Assembly: GCA_037833965.1 (NCBI GenBank)
Contig: AP031351.1
Span: forward strand, 14,582,501-14,646,500
Source: Marchantia polymorpha subsp. ruderalis
Taxonomy: Eukaryota; Streptophyta; Marchantiopsida; Marchantiales; Marchantiaceae
Direction of reading: 5' to 3'
Length of the DNA stretch: 64,000 nt
The notes below the pieces were generated by a model. That model saw only the letters and a program-made list of their open reading frames with translations. It ran no database searches and was not told the DNA's origin. The position numbers were made by a program, and so were the translations under genes. Shown here in pieces: positions 26,556 to 38,254 of this stretch; position 1 is the first letter of the stretch; the number at the start of each line of letters is the position of its first letter.

Positions 26556-26568
26556 CTGCAACAGAAAC

Positions 26569-26793
26569 CTAGTTAGACCTTTTAAGGTACACTGCAAGAG
26601 ATATACCGACGACGACGACTGTAGCTGCCACAACGGCTGTCTGGACATGGACCGGTGTCATCCAGCTGCTCTGGCTCTCAGTGTGTACTGGGTCATTGCG
26701 GTGTTCAACTCTGGGAGGTGCCTTAGGAACTTTTTGTGGCAAAGAACGAGCAACAGAATGCACGTGCGTGTAGTCCAAAAAGAGTCTCAACCC
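26569..26793 (-). other. Proximal alternative last exon of the CBS/PB1 gene
   Basis: Acceptor CCCGTGCAG then GGG TTG AGA CTC, phase 0 with the exon ending GGTTGGAAG at 27000. Encodes GLRLFLDYTH..., the last PB1 strand, a 40-residue linker, TAVVAATVVVVGISLAVYL as membrane anchor, and a four-residue tail KRSN before TAG. Confidence 0.85.
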
Positions 26794-29700
26794 CTGCACG
26801 GGCGATAATATTAGAATGGTCATACAAACAGAACCTTAGACCCACAAAAACAGCCAACTTTTCCATCACTAAAAGGTGCACGCACTGGTCCCTAAAAAAG
26901 ATAAAATAAATAAATTTAACACCCGATCGAACTGCAGCTTCTTCCACATAAATGTAGTCAACGTGATCGGTTTGAACTCCAGAAAATAAGGCAACTTACC
27001 TTCCAACCAGATATCCTTGCAAAATTCACTGCGGCAACCAAATCACTGTCACTTCCCAACAGTACCCGATCCCCCTCATCGTCTTCATACTGCGAAAGCC
27101 CACTCGAAGAATTCAAAATTGGTCTCAGATAGCTAAGCTCGCACTTAATCAAAGAGGCACGAAAGGAATCTCAATCTGGTACGTGATAAAAGTTGACAAG
27201 AGAGCAGTTGTCATATAGCAGCATAGTGCTTTATATTCAAGCAAACGGAACCTCGAAGAGCATAGCACAGAATATATACAAAATTTTCCTGTGAAGGCAA
27301 CTGATAATGAGCAGCATACCATGATGTGAGGAAGTTGATTTAAATCAACATCATCACCTACGCGCTGTACTATGGCAGAGATAAGCTCTGTCAGACTCTC
27401 GGTTCCTGCTTAGGAGGTCACAATGCACAAACATTTTCAACAATCAATGCTTTAAAAACTCAATTTAGCCAGATTTGAAGAAAACCGTGTTTGATTCATG
27501 TTCCTTTCGCTGCCTCTTCACCCTCTTGACAAAATCGAAAAAGCGTTAGATGCAGACTCATACCACAGTTAAAACGATGAACACGGCCCTTTCGGTCTTC
27601 CAGCTTGAATGAGAATGTGTTTCCCATCCCGTTTCCCATCCCGAGAGATGGGTAATTCTGACGTCCTGCTTCTGACCCGTACATGTCTGAAGCCGCATGC
27701 CTCGCAGAAATATCGCTAGCAGTCACACTGCGGCCAACACATCTCAAATATTAACAGCACTGCACATTTATCACGGTACTTTATAAGCTTAAGGTGGATG
27801 AGTCCGAAAGTGATGGTCCATACGGTAAATGCCGTCGCGATAGACCTCTTCAGTCAAAGTGCTAAGACTCTGTAAACGTAAACTTTTCTTACAAGTGCCT
27901 TACATAGAACAATATCGATACTAAATGATCTCTCTAAATGGTACATGGGATCTGTGGTATCAAAGTTCAAAGTTAAGCGCTCTCTTTTTTGGCCCCACTC
28001 TTCATCGTACTTCCATGTCTCTAACTAAAAGCAACGCTCAGCCACGGCGATCGTTGGGTTGTCAGGCTATGAAGAGAGATATTAAACGGTACACTTTGAA
28101 TAGATTGATATTAGAAGACATAAACTTACCTGTGAGTGTCGTCATCATCTTCTGGAGGCTCTAAAGCTAGAGCCGAATCCCAAAATTTCTGTAACATTGT
28201 ACCCCCCACATCTGCGGCACCACCATTTGTGTTGCTCCCCACCTTGAAAAGAAACAGAACACTGATCAGCTTTTAAGCATCCATCTTCAATGTAAATACT
28301 TGACGTTAGATGCTGTAGTCAACACCAATTTCTTCAACAACATTGCAAGGAGCACACATTCCTTTCCCAAACGCAGGCCCCAGTCAGACGACCTGAGCAA
28401 CCAATTCCAAAATTTTCTCTAATCTTTTACTCACGTACACACGACGAAGCAAAGGATGCCACATAGAAACGCGACTTTGATGCCAGTTGTCTTCTTGTTT
28501 CAACCATTCCATACTCGTTCTTGATCCTCATTCATGCTTTATCGAATCAATAGAATCAACTGGCAAATGCGTTAATGAAGAAAACATACCGTTGCAACAG
28601 CGCCATGTGTGAGCTGCAGGACATCTACGCATGCCACCACTTGACCATCTGCTTGCAAAATAGGCTGAGTAAGAGAAAGCACAAGCAGATGTTTGCCAGA
28701 AATCACAAATAAAGTGCCAAGATTTGAAGCCAGTTTGAATGTACAAACCTCTATCGACCACCGGAAGATGCAAAAATTTGCCATCATGCATCGTATGCAA
28801 TGCATCAACGATGGTCGTGTCTAACGAAGCACATTCCGGATTGGGAGTCATGACCTGCAAAAATGACACCTCTGAGAAAAATTGTGACTCTAAACACTTC
28901 ACAGCTTGCAATAAACAACGGAGGACTCTATCAATTAAATGACCACACCAGCACTAAAGACATATCCGGGAAGATTAACTCAAAGATAAGAGGAACCTTT
29001 CCAACGTACCTTCTCGACCGGTGTAGTATCAGGTGGAAGACCCACGGCAACTACTCGCATTAACACATCTTTTGATCTGCAAAACCATAACAGTGGATGT
29101 CATTTATAAGCCCAATTTCGAGAATACAATCAAAATGAAGAAATGAAGATACAATCACAAAATTCCTTTCGAGTATACAAAACGCCTTAGAGAGAAATCA
29201 TTCGCACTCTGTTGCAAGAGGTAAGATTCACACGTGAGAATGCCCTGAGGCTTATTGTTGGTAGTGATGACAACCGAGTTGACACGCAAGTCACGCATCT
29301 TTTTTGTTGCAGTATAAACTGTGTCGGAAAGCCCAACAGTGGCAACTCTGTCAAGGACAGAAGCACCACAGTGAATGAGAACGACGAACACAAACAGGTA
29401 GCAAAAAGGAAACGACTAACCTAACTACAAACACGCCACACAAATCTCACATCAACTTTATACTCCCATTCCAACCTCAACGAAGAAGTCCTGAGCTGAT
29501 GACAATTTACTTGAAATGCAACAACACAGAATGACAAAAAAGTGAGTAAGATGACACCCACTTGACTCCTTCACTGAGCAGAGATCCTAATGTAGGGCGA
29601 AACATTCGCTCTCGCAACGTTTCGATAAAATTGGACGGTGCCGCTGTGATACGAAATTCATGTCAATAATTTTCCAAGCTTTGATAGGAACCCTCGCTCT

Positions 29701-31733
29701 TCCATTGGCTAGTGCAAGTAAAGAAGGAATTCTTGAAAGAATAAAATATTATAATTTTTTGAGAGTGAATGTCCACTTCATACTATCAAAACTCTGAACA
29801 CCAAAATCCATAACGCACCGTTGGCATTGTTGCCCCATTGGCGTTCAACACCCTCTACAGCAGCTGCAATCGCATTTCCTTTTTCTGCTGCCCTCTCCAT
29901 CCTTGCAATCGCATCATACAGGCACTTGGTGATATCCAGAAGAGCAACTACTTCACCATTCTCAACGACTGGAAGATGCCGAAATTTCCCTGCACAAGTG
30001 TAAAACCAGGCTAAGAGCTAGGCTACTGATTGATTACAGTCCAGAAAGAAAATCTCGCTCCTAGCAACAGAAAGCTGGAATTTTCCATGTCGATGTAAGC
30101 TCTCCAAAATTAGAAAGCTCGCAAACTGGCCAAGTGGAACTAACAGAAAGCAGGGCGATACAAAGAAGTCCGGCACTTCAGTCTAAAATTCAGTCTAATA
30201 GTATGAGTTCCATGATTTGAATGTTCGAAAATGGAGGCAGTACCTTGGACCATTTTCTGTAATGCGTCTACCGCAAGAGTATCCCCCATCACAAATATTG
30301 GATTCCTTGTCATTACTTTGGATACTGAGGTCTCTTCAGGCTTAAAGCCCTCAGCGATAACCCTTGTTGCCACATCCTTCAGAAACAACAATCGACTGAC
30401 TCAGAATAACCGAAGGCTAGAAACTTGCAACATTTATATTTGCGTATCTGGAGGGCAGAGGACAAATAATAAATCAAGTGCATCCCCGGCTTTCTTCACG
30501 TCCAGTTTTCATACCTTGTCAGTGATAATTCCACAGAGCAAAGCACTCGCATCAGTGAGCAGGGCTGCATCTACTCTTCTGGTGGCCATCCGGCGACAGG
30601 CATCTGCGACTGTTGTGCCATCTGGTATAGTAAGCGCCTTCGAAAGCCGCAACCTTTTCACAGTCCGCTCCCCAGGCGAGGTTCTGGTGGCGAACACATA
30701 ACACAAGCTTTTGAGTCGTTTGCAGGCCTCAACTTACTACAAATGATGATTATTCTAATGCATCAGTCAAAATACAATAGACAGTACGATTACATATTGC
30801 CCTCCTTCATAGGCATGACTGCTTTTAGCAGTTATTTCGTCATCCAGCAGACCACCATCGGTGGTTCGCTGCACATACTGAGGTCAAGAACTTGGCCACA
30901 CAAGTACCAGCCTTCCACCTTTTTGATCTAAATTAGAGGAACACACACGGGATCTGAACTTCTCAAAATTGGCTTGGTACAGGTCAGAATAGAGGGGGCG
31001 TGCTAAGCAGCACAATTCTGATGAACATGCACAGACGGTGATATATCCAGTTTCAATTAAGAATCGGGAGTGCACTTTAAGAACCACAAGTGCGGCATCT
31101 AATGGCTACTGAAGAACTCTTGGTGTTTGGGAGGAAAGAGCTCATTTGGTAAAGAGCCAAGAATCGAAAGATTTGGGAAAATCTTCCATACACAAAGGGA
31201 TTTCAGATAAGGCTAGTTGAACACGAAATCCCTTCACGTGAAGACTTTCATTGCGCCTGACGATTGCAGCTAGATATTAGTTTCTATGATCAAATATCAT
31301 ATCTCAATTAGGGTCCAGCAGACTCAATTGGTTGATGGCCAAACAGTTTACTTCCGCTAGTGAAAGCAATGGTCTTAGTTCAGTTCCTACACGAATATAT
31401 CTCGTGAAGGTCATTCGAAAAGTCTGTAGATTCAAACAGTATTTTGAAAAGAAGTAAACGAAAGTAAGACGTACAAAGCACACTTTGAAGAATTTCATCA
31501 AACCTCGGCAATAACGACCACAACTGGTCCAAGAACTAACTGATTCATAAAATCGTTCAAAAGAGTAGAAAACAAGAATCATACAAGGGCCTTCCTGCTC
31601 CGCCTGGTTTCCTAGCCCCGCCATTTTCAGACGGAGGTTTCTTTCTTGCTACGCCAGGACGCTTCGGAGTGGTAGCTTGCCCGCCTTGCCTCTTGCTCCC
31701 AGGTCCCTGGGCAGCAGATCCTGTGCTGCTCAT
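26569..31733 (-). CDS. CBSCBSPB: Four-CBS-domain, PB1-domain, tail-anchored protein (14 coding exons)
   Basis: Matches the plant CBSCBSPB family: two Bateman modules (CBS pairs, which in other proteins bind adenylates), a PB1 interaction domain and a C-terminal membrane segment. Minus-strand exons: 31733-31585, 30683-30515, 30376-30244, 29989-29819, 29643-29562, 29347-29234, 29076-29010, 28854-28749, 28648-28590, 28242-28130, 27727-27564, 27405-27320, 27089-27000, then 26793-26569. Phases agree at every junction; the shared part is exactly 501 codons and the product 575 residues. Residues about 50-207 hold CBS1-2 (ERTVKRLRLSKAL, DKDVATRVIAEG, GKFRHLPVVENG), 232-350 CBS3-4 (MTPNPE, HDGKFLHLPVVDRDG), 418-509 PB1 with its basic strand (FSFKLEDRKG) and acidic OPCA motif (YEDDEGDRVLLGSDSDL), and 552-571 a hydrophobic anchor. 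The start is the ATG at 31733 (MSSTGSAAQGP); an upstream TTG in frame is ignored. An alternative last exon is annotated separately. Confidence 0.93.
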
Positions 31734-33340
31734 TCTTGACGCCCTGCTCAATCCCCTCCCGCGGCCCCTCCTATCCCTCCCTCCTATTCAGCCGTGCAGC
31801 AAGCCTCCAATCACTCAATTTGCATCCTTGTGCAGGCTTCCCGATCTTCCAAGATCGCTCCGGATCACAAGATCCCGCTCATGAAATCCCTCTAACAAAG
31901 CCGAACTGCAAAGAACGAATTCAGATCCCCAAACGATTGAACAAGATCCACGTCTTTCAGAACAGATCGTGAGACAACACCAACTCGCCCATCGCAACCA
32001 CAACAAATCATCAACTACATCAAACACTCACCCTCTAAGGGTTCTCGAAAAACAAACAAACGAGGGAAAAATATGTCACACGGTCCTCCTCTGCCTCGGT
32101 CGCTCTACGGCTCGCGACGATAAAAAGAGCAAAATGGTATCGATCGAACCAGAGGAGCCCGAACAAACCTACGGTTGCAGGAGAGTCGTCAAAGTAAAGC
32201 CTACAGATCGAATGAAAGGACGAATGAGCTGCTGCTACTCCTGGCTGAAGTCGGAGAGAGGGGAGGGATGAGGAGTGGAGATGGCGAGCTGCATTCGATG
32301 TAAAAGGATTCGCACGTCCCCTCAGAAGTTTACCCGCTCTCCCGCCGACAACACCCCGACACTATCACCAGTACCGTCCTCTCTCACTCGTCCAGCCGGA
32401 TCACTCCCGTCGGGAGCCTTTGTGCCCATGTTCTCTCGAAGAGGCCATTTACCCCAAACTGCGCTCCGCCCGGACTCTGCCCGCCCGCTCGCCCGCTCTG
32501 CCCCCGTCGCCCCGATGACCTACCCTGTCCCGTCCCCAGCCTTCGCCCTCTCTCCCTCGCCTTGCCTCGCCTTGCCTTGCCTTGCCTTCCCTACCCTTCC
32601 CTGGCTTCTTTACGTATCCGCGTCTCGTCTCCGCCCCTCTCCTCGGCGTCCTTGCCTCTCGCCTCTCCTCGCGGGCCCGTGAGTCCCTCGCCTCTCGTCT
32701 CCCCTGCCCTCCTTTACTCCAGACGACGACTGTCGTAGCCTAGGCTTCTCCTGTCCAACCGCTGCCCACGTTTACAACAATGCCGCGCCTCATTCGTTAT
32801 ATCACCAGATCTCTGTTCTGTCCTCCTGTTCTGCCCTGCCCTGCCCGGAGCTGGCTATTTTTGTGTCTGTCATATTTCGCCATTTTTCCTCCCCGCACGA
32901 CAACAGCAGAAGGGAGTTGACTGAGCGCCTCAAGGTTTTATATTCTGCCATCACCTGCAGCAACTAACTTTCTACATTATTGAAACCTTTACTTTCTGGA
33001 ACTAATCTTTCTATCGCGTCCGATTTTGACTATAAAGGACACGTGTGGAATTCATTCGGCCCCGGCCTTGGAATTAACTTCTCGTCGGTTGGTTGTTTCC
33101 TTTAGCAGCCGCGAGTGTTACATCCGTCTCTGCCCTCGGTCTGATCTCGTAAAAAGAATGTGGAAACAAGTTGTGGTGAATGATGAATGTAACATCTCAC
33201 GGCTACCCCCGACCTCGCCACCACTTATCGGTGAGCGTTTGGAGGCCACAAAACCTCCATGATTCCCTGCGCTTTGGGCCTTCTGACCTCTCCTCCCGAT
33301 GATCTCCTCTGGGGTCTTTCCTTTTCTTTTCTCTTTCATG
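31734..33340 (-). promoter_or_regulatory. 5' leader and promoter region of the CBS/PB1 gene
   Basis: Upstream of the ATG at 31733 (minus). GC-rich and CT-rich on +, with a short tandem CCTTG run at about 32.55-32.60 kb and CCCTG repeats near 32.83 kb. Composition then falls to AT-rich at about 33.35 kb. No second gene was recognised; open frames here are low-complexity. Confidence 0.45.
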
Positions 33341-34562
33341 ATGGTCTTCTACAGCTCGCAAAAGAAGGTCGGGATGCTTGAAATTTGGATATAAACGACC
33401 TTTTTGGGTTCTAATATAAGAGAATGTAAGACTGTGTTTTCTGACTTTGAATGAAGAACGGAATAGAATGTATGAAAATGACTGGCCACCATGTCCGTCA
33501 CCGATCTATGTCTTCTGTTCTTGGCATTCATTACGTGGGTCGCAACTTTCAACGGTTCTCTTTGATAAATTACGTAATGATGATGAACTTTATAAATGTA
33601 TCTTTAACGTGGGATATATTGTGAAAAGCGTAAATTGAAAGTTTTATCCATCTCGAACAATCTCGTCAAGGCTTCATTGGCTGCGCTTTATTGCATTACG
33701 TGCGGTGTGTTTCCAGCAGAAGCAGAAATCAGAAAGCAATATGATAGATGGTAGGTAAGCGAGTAGAAATATGAAAACTTTGCTCCAACTTTTGGAGTCT
33801 TCATAATACTCGGCCAGAGCACCCTTTCTTAACTAACAAAGAAATACTTCTCTTCTAGGAGAACTTTTTATATGATGCAGAACGCTTAGTAATCTTGATA
33901 CATATCTTCATTGTTTCATGTGAGACAAGTGTTTCCATAAATCAAATCATGTTGATGAAGAAAGGTAACGCATGGGTTAAAAGTCATGATGCAACCAGAT
34001 TGACTGTGATACAAAGCCAAAGCATGTGCTATACACCCAACCCTGAACTTCTGTTTCAAAATAGGAGAGAGCCAATATTCATTACAATAATTCAATATGT
34101 TTTTATGAAATTTGTGTGATGTTTCCCACATGCATATACTGTGTGCATGTGGTAAAAATGACTAAAATATCAAGTTAGATCTATCAAAGCTATTTTCCTC
34201 TTCATTTATATATCCATGTTATATAACATGTTGTATTCAAATACATTTTCCAAATGTAGGATACAGTTAGAAAATAACAATGTTGCACAAATATTATGGT
34301 AAAGCCTCGTGCACTTTCTAACAAAATGTTCAGATATATCCATTTGTTTGATGCATCTCTAAAGCAAGTCAGAATAAAGATTACTCTTACAAAATCCTTG
34401 ATACTTGCGTATTTCAACAATGGTGATAATTTCCCACAAATTAACACCACAGTTCTTAAATCTGTTTTCATCAAGATCAATTGTAGAATTTAACACATTA
34501 CGTTATATTACTTGTTATGGTGTACCATTGCTTTCTTCTGAACAACAACACCAATGACATGC

Positions 34563-34642
34563 TTAAGAGTTTAGAAGTCAGTATGATATTATCTAGACTC
34601 ATAAGAACCTAGATAATATCATACTGACTTCTACACTCTTAA
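34563..34642. repeat. 34-bp near-perfect inverted repeat (hairpin, 12-base loop)
   Basis: Bases 34563-34596 are the reverse complement of 34609-34642 except for one mismatch (T against the expected G). The loop is ACTCATAAGAAC. Pairing stops abruptly at both ends. A stem this exact in an otherwise decayed AT-rich region implies recent origin or conservation. Confidence 0.92.
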
Positions 34643-34643
34643 A

Positions 34644-34672
34644 CATATATATATGTGTGTGTGCGCGCGCGC
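34644..34672. repeat. 29-base alternating pyrimidine-purine tract (Z-DNA-prone)
   Basis: Starting two bases after the hairpin, the sequence alternates strictly pyrimidine-purine for 29 bases, passing from (AT) to (GT) to (GC) steps: a TATATATATG part, then TGTGTGTG, then CGCGCGCGC. Such tracts favour Z-DNA under negative supercoiling. Confidence 0.9.
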
Positions 34673-37600
34673 TCATTCTGATAAGATAGATATTCGTCAT
34701 CACAGTTATTGAAGATATGTAGTGCATCATAATCGTGACATCTGATGCACACATTACAAATATTTCATGTTTTTCTTTACTGTTTTTTTTTTCAATTAAT
34801 TTTCAAATGAAAATCCATGTCTAGATATATAATGATGTTAAAAAAATATATTTATAGATTGATGATCTTATAAAAAAAAATTAATGCATATATTTTGAAG
34901 CAAAATATAAATTATACTATCAAGATGAACTGATTTACTTGACATTGCATCTTAAAATCATTTTAAAAAATAAAATAAAAATAAAATGTTAAGAAATGAA
35001 ATTTCTTTATATTTAAAATGTTGATATTATATATTTTCTTTCATCATTATACATCACAAATTATGTTTATAAGAATATAGAAAACTAAAATTTGAAGATA
35101 AAAAGAAGTCATGTGTATTACGTCTATATATATTACATAGAAATTAACCTAATATTCACATATAAAAAAATATAATATTTTTTGATAAATTTATGATTTT
35201 TTTTAAATAATAATATTTGAATTACATAAATGAAAATAAACATATTGAAATGTTATTCAGTGTCGCATGATTGCAATGGATATTTGGAAAGTACATGTTC
35301 ATATTCTACTATTATTAGATGCTAGATTTATCATTGAGTATTCAATTTATCTAGTTTTAATTTGAAACATGTGCTGCTATCAATTTTCTGTAATAATATT
35401 CAATTATCATTCAATGAAGGTCAGGTAAACTCAGAGATCTAGTATACATATTATTCCTGCATTAACTTAGTCAATTTTAGATTACGAATGTACATTTTTT
35501 TGTTGGAAATAGGTCCATGCAATGTGAAATGTTTACAAGTTAATGAGGTTTCAGTTTTCAATTTATTCTTCTTACTATTATAGTTAGTTTAAGTATGATT
35601 AACATACATATACTTATGTAATGAAATACCTGTCTCTTCACCGTTTTGGGATATAAAATATGCAAAAGGCTTTGTGTAATCTTAATTAAAGATGTTCATA
35701 AAAACATGTATTATACAAGGATACTGTTGTGTAACATTCAAAAGTAGCCAAACATTTTTAAAGAAAATAGAAAACGCTGCACTGAATTACAAATTTTGTA
35801 TACAAATTGCTAGCTTGATCCCAGTTGTTATTAGTAACAACGAATCAAAAACTGCATGCCTGCTCTATACAAAATTCACAAAGTATGATCACCCAAAATA
35901 TATTCGTATGAATAACAAAGATACATGAGCATGTAGGTTTATTTGCAACGTATTCCTGAGAGGAACAACGTTTAAGTAAATTAAAATAATTTAAGCTGGA
36001 AAAACATGTCAAAGTAAAAATGTTCAAATTTAAGTGCAACCGATTCGGCTTGAAGATCGTCATTCTTGGAATACCGAGTAGGTTTATTTTTCTCTTCCAT
36101 TGTTTTCTTTGGTGGTATCTGATTTCCTTATGTGCATTGGTTTCAAAGTATAGCTGCGACAAAGATTGAATATGAAAGGAGGGATAATCTGTGAAGTTGG
36201 TCTATATATTGTCTCATTAGTGGCTCTCATAAATTTGTATTTAAACCCAGTTCTTGCTTATATAATCTCTGGAGATATACAACTCACTTGAAATTGTCTA
36301 ATTTTGCCCTTGCAGTAAAGATTATCGCAGAAATTGATCGTATGTTATTTGATACAGCGCAGAAAATAGACAGCCAAAAAGAATTTACGTTTCACAAAAG
36401 GCTGTGGTAGACGTCATTAAGAAGTAGATTTATCTCATATAAATATTCCGATCCGTTTATGAAGGGATTCTTACAACCAGGAAGTACGAAACAAAAGAGA
36501 TGTGTGTCGTCTGTACCGTCGGAGGCATCATTCTCGTAGAAGTCATGGCAATGTTGTTGGTCAGTGGAATCAGTGCGGTGAGGTGAAAGTGCCAAGGCTT
36601 CATAAATCTAGCAAGGCAGTGAAGTTGCTCGTGGAAGACAGTTCGTAAAGGAGGAGGACTTTGCAAATTTCCGGTCGCCGGATGCTACATCGTAAGCATC
36701 TCAAAGGAAGAATCCACATCATACGAATTGACCCTGTCTTCTAAAACGATTCCTTCCGACTGTGGGCAAGAAGAAGGGACCTTTTGCCCAGCCAAAAGTT
36801 GTCCACCGTACTAGGAAGGAAAGATGCCAGACGTGATTTCCTCATCTTCTACGTGCTTGCGCCATGGCAAGCGAGAAACGGATCCCTGATGGGAATGTCA
36901 CTCAGTCGGAGCGACCGCGCAACAAACCGCGCAGTGGGTAGCGTGACTACTTGGGCCGGTGACAAAACGAGCGACGAGTAGGAAGACCTGTTAGGAAGAC
37001 CCGAGGGATAAGATAAGGGCGGTAAACAGAGGATATACTTAGATCCACGCATGCCCCGGACTCCGGGGCCTACTCGAGAGCGCCTCTCCAGATGTTAGGA
37101 GGGCCTCTAAGTTTGGCGATGTTCCCACCGTTGTGGATATGCCGGTGGCGGGGGGTGGGAAGTTAGAAACCGCTGGAAGGAGCGCAGGGGAGCTGTAATG
37201 AGAATCTAAATTTGCCTAACTTGTCGCGTGTTCTGCCAATGAGGACGATCGGCGAAGGACCACGTTGGCTTCTGGGAGGGCGTCGGAGCAGTAACTTTGT
37301 GAAGCGAAACATGTGAATGCGCTGTGGAGGTGGATCATGGATGGCAGGCATGGCAACACCCGGAGAATGAATGCCATGGGGTAGGATGGCATGGCATGGC
37401 ATGCGAAGGGGTCAGGAACTTAGGACGCATAAAGCGCGATTAATTACCATAATTCACCCCAACGTGGGCGGAATTTAGCGAGTTACTGCAAACAACTCGC
37501 GCAACAAAAGACCTGGAAGGCCCATAATCAAGTCGCGGACGCCCGAAATCTCCCCGGTCGCGCACATAATAAAGCACGAGAACATGAACATCAGGCGGGA

Positions 37601-38094
37601 ATGGCGTACTCCACCCTTCACCCGAATGGCATGCCTCCAGGCGCTGGTGCGAGTGTGGGCCGTCCGCTGCAGGATCGGACGCCGGGGCACTTCCGAGACA
37701 GTTGTTCGGTAGCTGCGCTTCCCCCCATCGTGAAGCGTTGACCGGATTTGTAGCGGAGGCCTCATGGTGGCCGGCTTTTGCTGCCGGGGAACTGCTGCGG
37801 CCATGCCGCAGGATGGATCATGGATGCGGGCGATGGCAGAGCGGCCAGTCCAGCAAGGCCCGGCCAGGCCAGCCGAGTCGAGTCAAGCCAAGCGGAGCCT
37901 GCCCAGTGTGCGAGCTCGACTTTTGTTTTTCGGTCGCTTTCTTGTCCTCGAGGGAGAGCACCAGCCGCTGCGCTCCTACTGCGGACGGAGGAGGAGGACG
38001 AGGAGAGGTGCCAGGAGGACTAGTGGCAGGGCCGGGCGGGGCAGGGCAGGCAGGGCAGACGAGACAGACAAATTGATTTCGAGTGCGAGAAGTG

Positions 38095-38195
38095 ACTGAG
38101 AGGGAGCGAGAGAGAGACCGACACAGAGGGCCAGATAGAGTGAGCGAGCGGGCGAGCGAGGGAGAGAGAGTAGTGAGCGAGCGAGTGAGTGAGTG
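38095..38195 (+). repeat. (GA)-rich / GAGC-GAGT low-complexity tract
   Basis: About 100 bases of almost pure purine on +, made of GAGA, GAGCGA and GAGTGA units. GA/CT tracts of this kind are common in plant core promoters and 5' leaders and can bind GAGA-type (BPC) factors; function here is inferred. Confidence 0.75.
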
Positions 38196-38196
38196 A

Positions 38197-38254
38197 GGGG
38201 GTGGGGTGGGCTGGGGGGAGTGACATAGTGCAGCGCTGGGTGGGGCGGGCGGGG
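38197..38254 (+). repeat. Two consecutive G-quadruplex-type motifs
   Basis: 38197-38218 has four G runs of 3-6 separated by 1-2 bases (GGGGGTGGGGTGGGCTGGGG...). 38238-38254 reads GGGTGGGGCGGGCGGGG. Both fit the canonical four-run pattern on the coding strand, about 0.9 kb upstream of the ATG. Confidence 0.7.

Larger units (their letters stand above)
33341..36390. other. AT-rich intergenic stretch
   Basis: AT-rich with no recognisable coding capacity. It contains the hairpin at 34563-34642 and the adjoining alternating tract. May be a third, smaller block of decayed repeats. Confidence 0.55.

Noticed and set aside
31734-31751. Upstream in-frame start of the CBS/PB1 gene at 31751
   Set aside because: The codon there is TTG; the first ATG in frame is at 31733 and gives a family-like N-terminus.
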